This document shows, piece by piece, positions 63,446-64,000 of a stretch of 64,000 bases of DNA; position 1 is the first letter of the stretch; each line of letters starts with the position of its first letter. The translations under genes and the position numbers were made by a program. This DNA is from OM182 bacterium MED-G28 (GTDB lineage: Bacteria; Pseudomonadota; Gammaproteobacteria; Pseudomonadales; Pseudohongiellaceae): assembly GCA_002457215.1 (NCBI GenBank), contig NTJZ01000006.1:100604-164603 (forward strand), written 5' to 3'. The notes beneath the pieces were generated by a model. It saw nothing but the letters and a program-made list of their open reading frames with translations. It made no database searches and was not told the DNA's origin.

Positions 63446-64000
63446 TTGAGTTGAAAATCATAAACCGGACCTAACTTCAGAATCGTAGTAAGCTGATCCA
63501 GAGCTTGTCTACATTCATTAAGCAGCGCAGGATCGGCCAAGTCTTCCGGAGCCAACCGCGTACGATAATTAGCTTCGATCCATTTTTTTAGATCACGATA
63601 GAGCGCATCGGACAGAAAGACCCGTGCTTTGCAATTCGTAATTTGTTCTTCACTCATTACCACGCGCAAGCGCAAACAAGCGGGTCCTCCACCATTATTC
63701 ATACTTTGACGCAAATCAAAATAGATCACTCTATCGATTTCCTCATGCGCCGATTCCAGCTCAGTTAGATAATTATAAACTGGCTCTACCTCTTTACACT
63801 CTGCCGGAACAACAATAGAAGTTCCTTGAGAACCTGGAATACTTACTAATTGTGAGTTAAATAAATAAGAAGAAACTGCATTTTCCAGACTAACCTTGCT
63901 ACTTGGAACTTCGATGTAAGACAATTCTTTACCGAAAAAAGCAGAATTCAGGTCTTCTTTAAGTTTACTTTTATCCAAAAAAGCTTCCTCATGAAAAAAT
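63442..64000 (-). CDS. astB: N-succinylarginine dihydrolase, C-terminal part (5' end off window)
   Basis: The frame runs past the right edge: codons upstream of the internal TTG at 63978 stay open (HEEAF...) and match AstB, so the N-terminal part lies outside. About 186 residues are visible of the usual ~445. FNSQLVSIPGS, then DLRQSMNNGGGPACLRLRV (the catalytic cysteine region of AstB near its C-terminus), YRTRLAPEDLADPALL and QLTTILKLGPVYDFQL at the end are highly characteristic. The enzyme turns N2-succinylarginine into succinylornithine, ammonia and carbon dioxide in the AST arginine-catabolic pathway. Other ast genes, if present, lie to the right. Convergent with the alkaline phosphatase gene. 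Confidence 0.95.
   Translation of the reverse strand, partial: FFHEEAFLDKSKLKEDLNSAFFGKELSYIEVPSSKVSLENAVSSYLFNSQLVSIPGSQGTSIVVPAECKEVEPVYNYLTELESAHEEIDRVIYFDLRQSMNNGGGPACLRLRVVMSEEQITNCKARVFLSDALYRDLKKWIEANYRTRLAPEDLADPALLNECRQALDQLTTILKLGPVYDFQLN

Noticed and set aside
1..64000. tRNA, rRNA, CRISPR array, insertion sequence or phage genes
   Set aside because: I looked for T-loop-like GGTTCGAATCC motifs, regular spacer repeats and transposase or integrase motifs and found none.

Overview
The window looks like chromosomal DNA of a free-living, probably marine, aerobic heterotrophic gammaproteobacterium. I base this on the gene families (TonB receptor, AstB, PcaGHBC/PobA, HemH, DmeF-type CDF, OFA-type MFS, many exported hydrolases), AT-leaning composition, and dense Shine-Dalgarno-led genes with short spacers. 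An OM182/Pseudohongiella-like relative is my guess only. I found no rRNA, tRNA, phage, IS element or CRISPR array. CapA is cut by the left edge and AstB by the right edge.

Layout. 1-5.4 kb: CapA-family protein, small lipoprotein, exported proteins of unknown role, a NIPSNAP protein, a two-module VOC protein and a lectin-like secreted protein. 5.6-11.7 kb: gamma-glutamyltransferase, serine hydrolase, YaiI/DUF188, then an orphan TAXI binding lipoprotein with an acetamidase/formamidase. 11.8-16.7 kb: TonB receptor with a cysteine-containing membrane-anchored partner, a Tat-exported epoxide-hydrolase-like protein and a DUF6152 protein. 16.9-21.4 kb: aromatic catabolism, with pcaC-pcaH-pcaG-pcaB facing pobA. 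This converts 4-hydroxybenzoate through protocatechuate and ring cleavage to the 4-carboxymuconolactone / enol-lactone level; pcaD, pcaIJ, pcaF and a regulator are not here. 21.6-26.7 kb: ferrochelatase, a redoxin-fold/cytochrome c/copper-monooxygenase fusion, a phosphatase-like exported protein and a CDF metal exporter.

27-34.6 kb is a run of minus-strand genes: amidohydrolase, penicillin acylase, ACT protein, metallo-beta-lactamase-fold hydrolase, SMR exporter and PQQ-type sugar dehydrogenase. 34.7-45 kb: crotonase-like protein, lipoprotein, CBS protein, ModF-like tandem ABC ATPase, esterase, cytochrome c, NTF2-like protein, then aldehyde dehydrogenase, thiolase-like protein and serine hydrolase. 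45.2-50.3 kb: HSL-type esterase, metallophosphoesterase, GMC oxidoreductase and GST. 50.5-58.8 kb: a TPR protein, a SoxC-like sulfite dehydrogenase and its cytochrome c, then two tandem 759-residue DUF5916 outer-membrane-type paralogs. 59-64 kb: cytochrome b561, OFA transporter, a hidden SelW-like selenoprotein, alkaline phosphatase and AstB.

The most notable find is the 72-codon minus-strand gene at 61489-61707. It carries an in-frame UGA exactly at the second redox position of a Cys-x-x-Sec motif, with a SECIS-like hairpin just downstream. Standard gene calling breaks it into nothing. Other items worth a look are the redoxin/haem/copper fusion whose redoxin domain has lost its cysteines, the old but strongly constrained DUF5916 duplication beside sulfite dehydrogenase, and a crotonase without the usual catalytic glutamates.
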